A stretch of 64,000 bases of DNA, from the NCBI GenBank assembly GCA_022818135.1, contig JAFMSR010000014.1, forward strand, positions 41,341,487 to 41,405,486. Reading direction: 5' to 3'. This stretch comes from Saxidomus purpurata (Eukaryota > Mollusca > Bivalvia > Venerida > Veneridae). Below, one piece after another: positions 24,041 through 37,200 of this stretch. The stretch's first letter is position 1. Every line of letters begins with the position of its first letter. The notes under the pieces were generated by a model. It was not told the DNA's origin. It worked only from the letters and a program-made list of their open reading frames with translations, and made no database searches. The position numbers and the translations under genes are program-made.

Positions 24041-25171
24041 CTTTTTTTTTGGGCCTTATGTCACAGCAATAGAACAACACATAGTTTAATTCCAGACAAA
24101 GGAACCCTTACTTTTTATGGTTCAAGGATTCTTCTGAAGTCAGTATCACAAATGTGGCTACCCTAATGTGATAGCCGATTTATTCATACAAGGAAATACA
24201 ACCATGCACCTGGGTATATGTTAACTGAACCTCACTGTGCAAAAACAAACCTATGTCAACAGAATGAATGCATATAAACTTAGGTTTGAAGCTAAACTTG
24301 AAAAAAAAAAAAACTTATACAGAAATGTTATATGGACTTTTGCTTTGCAAAAAAGGAAATACAAGACTTGATGACAACCGTGTAGGGATAAAGCTTCAAA
24401 CTCTAAACCAAGCCCTATAAGGTGTATTACAGTAACTTCCAAAAATTAAAAGCCTTATAAATGCAGTATAATGATATAAAGTAAAGGACATGTCAGTATA
24501 GGAGCAAAGGATTTGGCTGATACCAGGGCAAGTTTACTCGAGGCTTTTTGTACATGTAGGTCTCTTGAAGACTCTCCAATACATTTTCAGTACTTCTAAA
24601 CTGAAGAGCCCTAGTATTTTCTTTAGATCAGATCCAGCCCATGATAAATTTTGTCTGAGAACTTATGGCCACATATCTGTTCTGTAAACATTTGGTTATG
24701 ACAAATTTGGTTTTAAAAGTAATTGGATTTAGCTATAAAATCTGTTTCTATTCACAATGTAACTGCGAAGGACAAACTTTTACTTTTGCACAGTAAGTCT
24801 CAAAAATATTACCATATTAATACTAGAGCATGTGCAAAATCTAATCACGTACTGACTTAACACAATCTACAACTTCGATTAATTTGTCAGAAACTGTTCC
24901 CCCAGTAATCAGTTTGTTTTGGTGGCTCACAATTTCAGGGTAAAACATTTGCTGGTTGATGCTGAATGATCCTGAATGGGTCTTTCACAGCAGCAATGCT
25001 TGCTATTTATACACCCAAGGAAAACTTGTTTCATCAACATTTCCTGTCTTTTACATTTCATTTACAAGTTGCTGTGATTGCTTTATGAACATGATCTTGA
25101 TTTTAGTATTAGTGATCTGTCACTGTAAAGAACTTCCTGCTAGCAGTGTTTGACAGCAGTTGATTAAAACG

Positions 25172-25234
25172 TCACAGAAGCGAACAAACTTTTGTCTTCC
25201 CTTTCGGTGTTTGTTTTTTGCTTTGTTTGGAACC
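25172..25234 (-). CDS. phosphodiesterase exon 20 (residues 855-874), polybasic CaaX end
   Basis: It encodes [20 protein letters not shown] followed by TGA (25174-25172). The acceptor GATTGCAG and phase 0 fit exon 19. CSLL at the very C-terminus, with C871 four from the end, is a prenylation box; leucine at the last position favours geranylgeranylation. Vertebrate PDE6 catalytic subunits and Drosophila Pde6 also end in CaaX boxes. Confidence 0.8.
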   Translation of the reverse strand, partial: GSKQSKKQTPKGKTKVCSLL

Positions 25235-28200
25235 CTGCAATCATAAAAGCTTTCGATAAAATTACACTTTTGAATAAGAAGAATAAAATACAAACAAAAG
25301 TGGGTAGATGAGTATATATGTATGTATATGTACATTGCCTCCTATAGCAACCAGCTTCTTGACATCGATATTTACTGAAAAATCTTTTTTTTTTTTTTTT
25401 TTTTTAAATTTTATGGTTCAATGACATGATGACTATTCAGGTTTGCTTCTTCCAAAGCTCTCTTTAAAACTCAGCACTGACTTTACACGACAAAAGTGGT
25501 AGACTTTTGTCCTTGCTTGGTAAGTTGTGCTTTGCACTTTTGATTAAAGTTTTGCATGCAAGCTACTATCATGAACTTATCTGACACAAAGTGTGAAAAA
25601 GATACAGGTATCTTTGGAACTAGACCAAACATTCAGCCTCCTGAAACAACCTGTTCACAGCCAAAGATAAATGCCACATTTACTTAAAGCTTTTAATTTA
25701 ATAATAAGTATGCTGTCTCGAAACTCTTGATTTCAAGTGTATTCTGATAAACACAACATATTTTGCCACAATGCATCGTAGCGTCAAAACATATACCCAT
25801 ACCTTTGCTTTCTTTCCTACCTTGCTGGATTTCACTCCCTTATTATTGTTCATTTCCTCGTCATAAATACTTTTTGATGTAGATGTATATAATTCCTTAT
25901 GAAGTTCCTCTGTTTTACCTGCAATACATATAGCTAGCTTATCTAAGAGCAAAAACAAGACACTGTATCTAACAAGATTCATTTTACAAACCATTTAGAA
26001 ATAAATGCTACATTAGCCATTATCCTGTCAAATTTGTAAAATAAATATGACCGTCTTTCAATATGGACAATACTAGTAAATGCTTAGATGGGTGCTATCT
26101 GAAGCTATAATGACTGCATAAGGAATGGTGTAGATCATGATCAGGCTGTACAGATGTGAATGCTTGATCATGATCTACACTGGTTGCAAAGGGCAGAATG
26201 AATCTAATTTTACTCCCAGCAAAGTAAAGGTTAATGTTCCCTTTCACAGGCTATTGATATCTTGTATCAGGAAATAAAGCAAAAAAATAAAGAACAAGAT
26301 ATTTATAGACCTAAAAAGTTGGTTCTTAACGTAGCAACTGATTACAAGTTGAGAGAATCATGTATTACTTTATTCAGAATGAGAATATGAATTTTTCTTA
26401 TTGACGTCATTTACTTAACTGTTTTTCCATAAAAATACACTGTACATGATAACTTATGATTAATGAATACAAATACAATGTATAGTGTGTAAAAATATAC
26501 AACATTTACAATATGTAAAAGCAAGCTGTCTGTTACCTACACACTTAATGTTACTAACTGAAACACCTTTATGGCAATTTAATTGTTATATTTTTGACAG
26601 TGGGTCAGGTGAAAAAAGGGCACCATACGCCAAAATACACAAAAGTCAAATTATTTTGCATGCCTGAAACAAACATTTCCTATATCTTAAGATTTCAGCT
26701 ACATATTGTAATTTTGAACTGTTTCCCAATAATGTTACATGCCCAGGTCCCTCTGGGACAATAGTTATTTCCATTCTTCTATAAATTTACATACAGCCAT
26801 GCTAGCAAGACTACATCAAACATGATTAAATACACAATAATCAACCCCCTCTTGTTCTCTGATAGTTCCTATGTAGTCTCATTGAAATTAAATGAAAAAT
26901 GTGAGCAATGACAAACAGCTGAGTGCCAAACTGTCACAAAATACACCTGTCAGAGAGGCATAACTCGGTATCTGGTAGTTCATAGGTTTTGTTAAACCTG
27001 TTTGAACTATACAGCAGACAAGGCTAATTTCATCATTTTTTGATGATTCAAAGGCCATAATCCAAAAGTGCCTTAGGTGATTTTGCTTGCTATCAAACTT
27101 GACCTAGACATTATGCACACAAATATTTTCACCAAGTTTGGTGATCTGATGAGAACTGTTTGACATATAGACAGACAAGGCTAATTTGGCCAATTTTGGA
27201 TTATTCAAGGGCCATAATCCAAACGTGCCTCAGGTGATTTTGGCTGGTTGTCAAACTTAGCCAGACATTATGCCCACAAACATGTTCAGCAAGTATGGTG
27301 AAGATCGGATGAAAACTGTTTGACTTGGAGAGTGGACAATATGTGGATGTTGCCCACCTGCCACAGGCGTTTCATATTATGCCCCTTACAGGCTGTAAAA
27401 ATTGATGAAAAAATGACATTCGATTAAAGGTCCAATACTAACGAAAGCGAAAATTCAAATATACTTTAAAAAACACAGAAATAAGTTATTTTTAATAAAA
27501 AATGAAAGTTGGTATGTAGAAATTCTAAATAAACCACAGTACATGTACAATTATTTTTCTATGCATTATGAACAAAGTTAAAAAGACCTGGGTAGTCATT
27601 TTGTCGAATCACTGAGATTTCAACATAATACACATACTTTTCTACGTGTTCCAAACACTTTCTGTAAATGTTAACCTGCAAATCTTCATTATTTAGTGTC
27701 TTGCATAAGGTAATGTTATTGCCATTGAAATAACTGTCACTTAATTTTCGCTTAGTAGTGGACCTTTAAAAGACATCATTATTTGATCTTTAATAAGTAC
27801 CTTTAAGTTATTGCTTGATTAAACTTTTTAGGAATAAGGGGTTCTCCTGTAAGCTTGTTTAAAACTTCAAAACAGAAATTTCATTCACATTCAATAAGCT
27901 ATTTCTTTTTGGAGAATGCAAGCTAGTCAAGTGCTACTAACTCACAGGCTATGACCAAATATGAAAAGTTTCAGCAAAAAATGAACTGGGTAAATATACT
28001 AGGTAATACTGATATAAAATGGGTTGGAAAAACAATTATCACAACAAGCACTGTATTTTGAATCAAACTTTCACCTTGGTACTGCAGAAGGAAACAAAAT
28101 TGAGAAAAATATTTAGCTTGAATGCACCCAATGAACAAATTTATGAAACTTTAATAAAGTAAAGGGCAATAATTCTGCAGCTACCTGACTAAATGTCATT

Positions 28201-31200
28201 GCAACACAATGATGAAGACATAAAGATGATAATACATATTCATTTAGTTTTATGGAATCCTACATCCTGTTGCTGCTTGTGTCAGTTGTACAACGTGGTA
28301 TTATATGTAAGAATTATTGGACCAAACACTACTCCTTACCTCTAGTCCTCCTTTCCATATGGACAGTACAGTAAACTCTGTATATAATGAACCTCTTGGA
28401 ACCATGTTAATGTGTTCCTTCTATCTGGAGTTTGTTATATCCATAAAACATTTTCATATAAACTAAAAAAAATAAAGTTGGGCAGTGAAAATTTGTTCCT
28501 TATATCCAAAGTTTAGCTATATCCGGAGTTGTTTATATCCAGAGTTTACTGTACTATCAGTCATTCCAAGGGGTGTTCTCTGCAAGTTTGCTGACTGAAT
28601 AGCGAACTGTACAGACCATAATCAGACTGCCCAGATAAGCTGACTGATAATGATCTGCACTGTTTGCACAGACTAATTTAAGTCAATCGAAGCCAGGCGG
28701 GAAAGGGCTAAATAAACAAATGTAGGAACCTGATTTGTAGAGATCATCTAAAGCCTGCCAGTGCTTTTTGTTGTCCAGTGCCCCTGTGTACAGTGGTCTA
28801 AGAAATGGACTTATTTCAGCAAACATCTGCATGCAAAGAATTAAACACAACATCAATGCAACAATATCAAGTATAAAATGTGCATATAACTGTGCAGGTT
28901 CCTTTAAAGAAAGTAAAACAAATATTTTTACAAATGTACACATGCAAAACACTTCTATTGTATAATTTTAAAATTGAATTTTCAACACATTTTTTGGGGG
29001 GCTGAACAAAGAGCACTTTATCAGATTGTGAAGGCAGTCATGGCTGACATTTTTGGTGGTTCTGTTTTATGTGAACAATGAATATTTAAATAAAACTAAA
29101 AAGTTACAGTACTTTTTACAGCAGTATAATTAATGTCTTGAACAAATTGGCCAACCATTTCAAACTATGACAAACACGTCTAATTCAGTTACTGTTGTAG
29201 GATATTACCAAAGCTTTAGTTGTATCAGTTAAATGTCTAGCATAATTAAATAGAACATTCTATCATGTTTCATATACTAAAAAGGAGCAAATATGCGGCT
29301 GTCTATAAGGCTAGAACTGGTCAAAAGTACTTCTGGCAAAAGCTACAGCACTGATAGACAATATCAAAACCATATCACTGAATAATATGAAGCAATATTA
29401 TCAAACTTTTATGGACTGCAAGACAGAGTTGGTTTTACAGTTTCCTGTTAGTAGAGTTGTATTCAAGCATTATACGCAAGCACGCCCCAACACCTGTAAG
29501 TAACTGCCTAAAGTTTGAGAAGGATCTGTATAATGTACTAAGGAATAATAACAGACGGAAGCTTCATCCAATATCATCAGTATCCAAAAGGCTTTACATC
29601 ACAATTTTAAGATAGGTGAACCAGATGTGAGGATGACATGCACAAAACTTTCAGACTAAAACTCCCAAACAAGCGGTTTTAAAAATTAAATTATAAAAAA
29701 AAAAACATTGAAAAGGTTTAATGATATAGATAAATTTTCTTACTGGCTATTGCTCTGACAAGATTAATGGACCAGAGCACGATAGAAATATACATTACAC
29801 CAAAGTTTCAGCAACATTAACAATCAGTTTAAGGTGGCTGTATTTTAATTAGCTAAAAAATGCCTTTGAGTAAGCTCTGAACATGGAAGAGCATTAAAGA
29901 GGAATAAATCTGTGAGGTAAAACCTACAGTTATGACTACTGCACTTCCTTTGAATACCCAGTCTATCACTGAATGCTGTAACAACAAATTCCCTGTTTTC
30001 CCATTTGAAGTGATGCTACGGACAGGTGAAATTAAAGCACCGTAGCAGAGTATATCTACACAGAAAAAGGAAAGCTTTCTGGCTCCTTACACACTATTTT
30101 CTATCTATTTGTGTGAAGTTTTATTCATTTTCAACTCATGCTCCAGACAAAACTGTTACGACTGTACGAAAGCATGCATGCACCCATACCACAATAAAAA
30201 ATTGCCTCCGATAGCGGGGCAAAAAATAAGCTGCCCAAACAACTTCATTTCTATAAAAATATCAGTAAAGGTTATCATATCACTATAATTTAGATACAGA
30301 GTCACTCAAAAGCGTGCCTTAAATTTCAGTTTAAGTCAGATTCGTTATTCGTCTATTATCTTTTACTGCAGACAACTGAAAAATTTGGGCTTTCATTATC
30401 TGACGCATTTACATATAAAATTTAGAAATTTCTTGTAACATGTAAATCAGATTTACTATGTCACGAACCTATATACACATGTATATATAGGTCCATGACA
30501 TATGTGCAGCATGCGCATACACACTAAGACAAGTAAACACATACATTGTACACGTATGCAGCATTCACAACCGACAGCAATATAAGCTTACAAGAATGAT
30601 AAAGCCTACAAAACATCTAATCCTATGTAAAAGTTATGAACCAGAAGGTTCAGGACTGGTTACTGGAGACATCGCCAGCTGGTTCCAGTTTGCACGGTTC
30701 TCCTTGCAACCACTGTACATGGGTTTCAGAGTGGGCCAGAGTCCAGAAAACATCTTTCAGAGAGCAAATAAAAAGTAAATATAGTTTAGATAAAAAAGCC
30801 ACTGTGTGACAAAACCAACATCGTGATCAAAGTGTTGTAAAAGGGTAATCGTGGTGTAGATTTGTAAACATTTTATTTAACAAAACTGCCTTTTCTATTT
30901 TTAGAACCAGTGACCTTGAACTTGAGCCAAGTGACCATAAAGACAAAATCAACCTGTCTTGATATAAGCTTCCAACCCATTAAGTTTTGTAACAATACCT
31001 CAATCCTAGCTAAAGCAATTGACTATGTTCTATCTTTCTTAACTGTGTCCTTGACCATAGTGACCCCAAAACCAATCCCAAAGTACATACTGATATATAT
31101 ACTAGAAAATACCAATCAATTAAATTTTGTTGTGATATTTTAAACCAAACTTGGGTCATATTGCGAACAATGTCATTATGGTCAACTTAGAGAATTCAAG

Positions 31201-34200
31201 GGCAATAACTTTAAATGATCATGCCAATCAAGCCAGTTATTTAACCTTGCTGACATACTGTGCCCATAAATATTGTGCTCACTTTTGGTGGTGAATTAAT
31301 AATAGATGGTCAAGCTGGAGAGACTAGCCACTGTCAATTTAACAATTCAAGGGCCATAACTATGGAGAGACCTGCCTGATAAGGCTCACTTCTGGTAATC
31401 AAAGATGGCTGAGATATTGTGCTCATGTATATTATGACCCAAAGTTTAGTGACAATTGAAAGAGATGCTCAAGTTATTGATCAGACATCAAAAGAGCAGG
31501 AAGAGAATTTGAGAAATGAGTAATTTTCTCAGAAATGGCATTAAACATCAATTGTTCTTCATGATGAAAATTTCAAAACACATATCTATATGACTAAAAA
31601 ACATAATGCACTATTTCTTTTGTAAAATGATTGGTGGGAAATGCATTTTCATTTTCTTTGGGACTTTCTCAGTAATTGTTATATCTTCTTCAAAGCTGAC
31701 ACATCAAACAAACTTGCTCCTGTTTTTTAAGGAAAAGTCAGAAATAAACAGTAATCAATTTATACAGTTTGTAAATCAAACAATGACAGAAGTCCAAGAT
31801 AACAACATGTAATAAATTTCATAGAACTTTTATGGTGAAACCAACATAATTATAGTGTTCAACTGAAAATTCAAAATCAAAGGAGCGGTCTCTGACTTGA
31901 AATCATTGTAACCTCTCATGGACTGAAGGTCCTGGGTTCGAACCCTGCAACCGACCATGTCTCTTTATGTTGGCAGACCTATGGAGGATAGGTCTTTAGT
32001 ACTGGTTGTTCCAAGGAACGATGGTTAATGGTCGACTGCCTGCCTGTAAAAATGACCGAAATTATGTAACAGTTGAAACAGGCGTTAAACTCATACAATA
32101 ACACGAAACATGTAACAGACAATTAGAACCTTCTGCAAAGACCACTTTAACATGGACAGCTTACCTCATAAACTGGTAAACATATGGCATCAATAAATCC
32201 AACTTGCATTTTTGGTAATTCATCTTTCTTGTCCCGGTCCATCATTGCCTGCAATAAAAATATGCAGATTATATTTCAGCAAATGAACAACGTCTGATCT
32301 TCAATCAATCGTGTGATTATCAGGATTCAAACTCGGGTCTTTCAGTTTGCTGAGCAGACACTCTACAAGAGAGTAAAGTGCTGTATTATGCCTTTATTCC
32401 AATATGGCTTTTTTGTTTATATTTATTCATTAAACAAGTACCCACCCAGCATCTTTGAGATACACTGAGGCTGAGGCTCAATGATATATGATGTATATAT
32501 ACTCAGGCTTAGGCCTTATAATTTTTCTATCATTCTATTCATATAAATACTTTTTGAATTACCTCAACTACTTGTAAACCTGTTTGGTATTTTTAGATGT
32601 ACTAAGATTAAAATGAAAGATCCGAGAAAACTACCATACGTTTAAGTGTAAAAACAGTCCAGCCATTCCACTACCTTTAACCACTTAGTTATACAAATTC
32701 ACTGACTAAAAAAATCCTACACATGAAATATAACAAAGTAAGTTCAAACTGAGTATTTACAATTGGTGTTTCCCCAAGTTGTGTTTTCTCCACATCTCCT
32801 TGCTCAAAGAATTCGTTAGCAACAAGTTGGGCTACCTCCTTCTGTACCTCCCATGGTTTTGTTATAGCAGCAACATCACAGGCTGTCATCATCATTGCTC
32901 TGGTATATAAGAAGAGGACAATTGTTGGGTCTAGGGTAATGTCCCCGAGTGGGTACCAAAAGTGATTTTTTCATGAGTGGCGCAGCCAGGAGTGAAAATA
33001 ACTAATTTTGATGTTCACGAGTGAAATTAACGTGATATTACTTTGAAACCAACAATTTATCATAACTCCTGTCCATAAGGGTATAGCATCCCCACCCCCT
33101 TCCCTCCCAGTTATAATACTGCATTGCATTTGAAAGCAGTTCCAGTATATTCCATTTAATACTACCAAGAGTTATGGTCCATACAAAAACAGGGTGATAA
33201 TTCGTTAAATGAGGTAAGAATTGTTCTTGTACACTGCAATTTCCCTCCATATCCTTAAGCTTTATCTTTGTATATGGATTAAATAAATTTACTTAAAAAT
33301 ATTTTTGCATGCTCCAAACAAGTAAATGTAAAGGGGCGTAACTTAATATGAGACAAAGTAGAGTTATGGTTCTTGCATCACACATTTTCTCTCAGTTTCA
33401 TAGGCACTACTAGATTGACCCAAACAGGTAGTGTGCCATTCACTTAAACCCTCAAAATCTTTTTTTAATTTTTTTTATAAGTACATAGTAAAACAACTTG
33501 ACAACATATATCTGAGAATATTTAGTAGCAAATGCATACTAGACCTATCACTAACAGTTGTCCTTTTTGCTTGTAAAACGTTCACAAAGATGTAATCTAT
33601 TTGTCAGGCTCTCTCACACAGAATCCCACCATCACTCTCCCACACTATACCTTGTTTGCACTCCTTTACACAATCTCACTCATCTAAATACTACCAAACC
33701 TACATCCACACTTGTTGATATCAGCAGATACAATGTACCCATCTGTGTATTCTGGTATGTTTGAAAAATTAAGATTGGACTTGTATTAGGTAGTACCAAG
33801 TAAAAAGAATCCGTTCCATTTTCTATTATGTGCACTTAATTTATATCATGATTGAACAATGTACATACTTCAACAAATCTTTTTCATGCTGCTGTTTGAA
33901 ATCAGGTTTGCCTTTTTCAACCAATTTCTTGAAATCCCCTCTTTTTCTGTAAAAAAGGAAAGATTACATTAGTTCTTGGGGCAATTCATAAATATCTACG
34001 AGCGATTTTTCCATTAGTCTGGTAATGTTACTTTACTGCCTGGATTTACATGGTTTCCATTACATTAAGAATAATTTTTTATGTGTTTTCGAAGTTGTGG
34101 AGGCAAACGATATCTATGAATACTTGTTCGTTTTCTACTTTACCTAACATATTTTTGAGAATACTCTGGTCTGGGCAATGTGTATTGAAGTTTGTTCCGC

Positions 34201-37200
34201 ATTTGTTGGTTTACCAAGCAATTAAACATTGTAATATAGGCCTATACTGTGTTACAATGCAAAATTTGAACATGCCCTGTCTAATAAAAAGTCCATATTA
34301 CACAATCACGATGACATCAAATACTGTACACAGACAAGCAAGACCAATCTACCCACGTGTTCTTACAAATGTCATAATCCTACTAGGACAGATTTTATTC
34401 TTATGTAACTGAATGGCAACTGGTGCAAAAAAAGTTGACGGAAGAAAATGCATTTGAAAAAAGTCATTCAATCTGTACTTTAAATGTGCATTTCTTTACA
34501 CCATTTTAACCCACAATATCTTTCAAAGGTTTTCTCAGTGGCAAAAATAATTTGCCTGTCCAGTATTCCCACCTTGGTCAATGACAATTAAGTAAGTGTC
34601 GATGTATTACATTGAGCTTGTAGGTTGCAGGTTTGAGACTCACTGTGGTCATGGAAGCCACCTAGTACTGGTTTTCTCAAGAATTAGGACTGGAGAAAGA
34701 CTATCTTAAAGTTTTCATTAAAATTGTGACATGTTGTAAAAAATATTAATGAATTGCATAAAATTCTCATATGGAAATCTGTATTCTAACACTACTCACA
34801 ATTTTGTCTCTATATACAAAGAGCAGAACAAATTAGGTTTTATTATGCCATAATCAATGTTTTATGTCGTGCGGGCAGATATGACGTAAAAAATGATATC
34901 ATATTCTGCCGCATACTTTAAATGAATATCTGTGTAGCAAATAACCCTTTGCATTTATTCACCATTTGTGATACCTGGCCATGTTAGAATCTAAATAACA
35001 TCCTTTTCAGCATTGTTATCTGTTTGTCGTTCTGATGCACAGCTATAAACCACTAAGGCCTTGTGGTTTATTACTGCGCAACAGAACTCCAAATCATTGT
35101 TTATTAGACGATGAACACTGCTGAAACGTATATTATTTCATCAATAAATTACATCTAACAACACATTGAAGCTATATACATGTATCAGTATTCAAATTCT
35201 CTTGCAAAGACACAAAATCACTGCACTGAAGTTGAAGACCGATTGTTCAAAGTTTATAATTAGAATCAACATTTATAATTAGACGGAGGTCTTAGCAGAA
35301 AATATATTGGCCAGAAAAAAATTAATTTAAAGCATTTAAATAACAAAAGAACATTATCAAAATACACCCAAAAAAACGGTACCTGAAGTACAGTGCAAGA
35401 TCAGTTGAAAGTATACAGAATTCAAGCTGTTTGATCACCCGACGGTATTCCTCTGGAGATAGTGACTGAAATATGTTGTTACCCTGAAACAATACAAGTA
35501 GCATAAATATGCTGAACTTTTGCTTTTTTTTATTTTTACTAAAGCCACAACAATTTTGATCAGTGACAGAATTGGATTGTACTTTATACAATTTGTTACA
35601 TGATACCCATACCATATAAAAATGTCAAAACATCCCCTTTTTGCAACCAATTTGAACCATACCTGACAAAACATACATGTAATTTGTTGACATTTTAACA
35701 TTGTACATATAGAGTCCAGTAAATTGTGTAATTCACAATAAATTCAAATGTTCTTCTTATATCCTCTAGGATTGTAATTACCTCACTGTTTAGAATCATG
35801 ATACAGTGATCGAAGTGGTGATGCTCCATCACAGATGTGCTGTACAGCATTGCCAACGGTGAAACAACCCTGAAGAGAGAGAAATCTTCTAAACTTGCAT
35901 CACACACATCAACGTTAATTCTTCAATACATTTGATTTTTACATGAACAATATTTCTTTTATTATTTTCAAAACAGTTCATGTAAGTCTCAGGTACAGTA
36001 CAGTTTGCGAGAATAATTATGTTACTTCAACGAGGCATACCCTCCGAGTAATACCGTGATTGTCCCAGCAAACTGTTCTCTGTCTGATTTGTATCATGGC
36101 CAAATTCCTATACTACTCCATTGAAACTATGCTCTATTTCAGATAGAGTACAGTTTATTGAAGCTCCGCCCCCTTGCACAAAGCAAGGTTTAATAAATAG
36201 ATTAGTTTGCTCTTATGTAGAGAAGCGGATCAGTGGTCTAGTGGTTAACACGCTGGACTTGAAATTCAGGGATCGCAGGTTCTATTCCCCACTCCTCCAC
36301 TGACATAGACTAAACCGGAGGTCCGATATATTGGTGCTGTACATTGGGCATGTTAAAGAACCATACATTTGGTACACAAGTTTTTATCTTAGATGTGCAC
36401 ATTGACTGTTTTCATTCCCACACTTAACTAGATTCTCAGCCTGCACTGCAGAAAATCTTATTCAATACCACAGATTGACTATACATTACATTAAATATCC
36501 AAGAATGAACTTCTGCAAGAAAATACATTTCTTTTACAGTAAATGTAGAGAGAATGAATTTTTCTTCAACATCTTATGGCCATATTTTCTATGTTATCAA
36601 AACTGCAGCTTACTTGGTCTGGAATGCATTGTTTGTCCCTCTATGGTCCAGATCATGACACAAACATGCTGCCAACATCGCTAACACCTCTAAATCCTCA
36701 AACACTGGAAGCAGTTGTCCCGTCTGTAAAATTCAATATAGTAGTGTATAACCTAATATAGCATGGTTTAACCGGATATATCTATCATTTTAACAGGACT
36801 TGTTTCATTGGTCAGTTTTCAGAAGAAAATCAAACTATAGTTATTTCTGCAATAAACAATCTTTTGACGCACAAGCAGTGACGTCACTGATGACATCAAA
36901 TTTTGCCTTATGACAAACTAATAAATGCTCACATAAAATATGGCCTGTTGCATTTTTAATCTTTTTTTGGGATGATATGTTGTCATGTAAGAATCAAAAT
37001 AATATACTATAGGTGTTGTTCATTGTCTTATAAACAACTTCTTGTTGTTCAGCTGCTTATAGTCATAAACCACTCTGGCTTACAGCCTATGTGCTTTATT
37101 ACTGCATCAGAACTCCAAATCATTCTTTATTAGCTAATGAGCATCGCAAAATAGTGGATAATTGTTTGTTTAGGTGTAATATCACGTTATAATTTCACCG

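Larger units (their letters stand above)
22149..25171 (-). other. 3' flank / possible 3' UTR of the phosphodiesterase gene
   Basis: This stretch follows the phosphodiesterase stop codon on the minus strand. Candidate minus-strand AATAAA signals include 24184-24179 (about 1 kb after the stop) and 23682-23677; none can be chosen from sequence alone. The stretch also holds an A run at 22860-22881, a hairpin repeat (23095-23143) and a MITE (23838-24040). Confidence 0.35.

Noticed and set aside
25698..25994. A separate small membrane protein on the minus strand
   Set aside because: The hydrophobic start is intron sequence; the middle is phosphodiesterase exon 19 with matching splice sites and phase.
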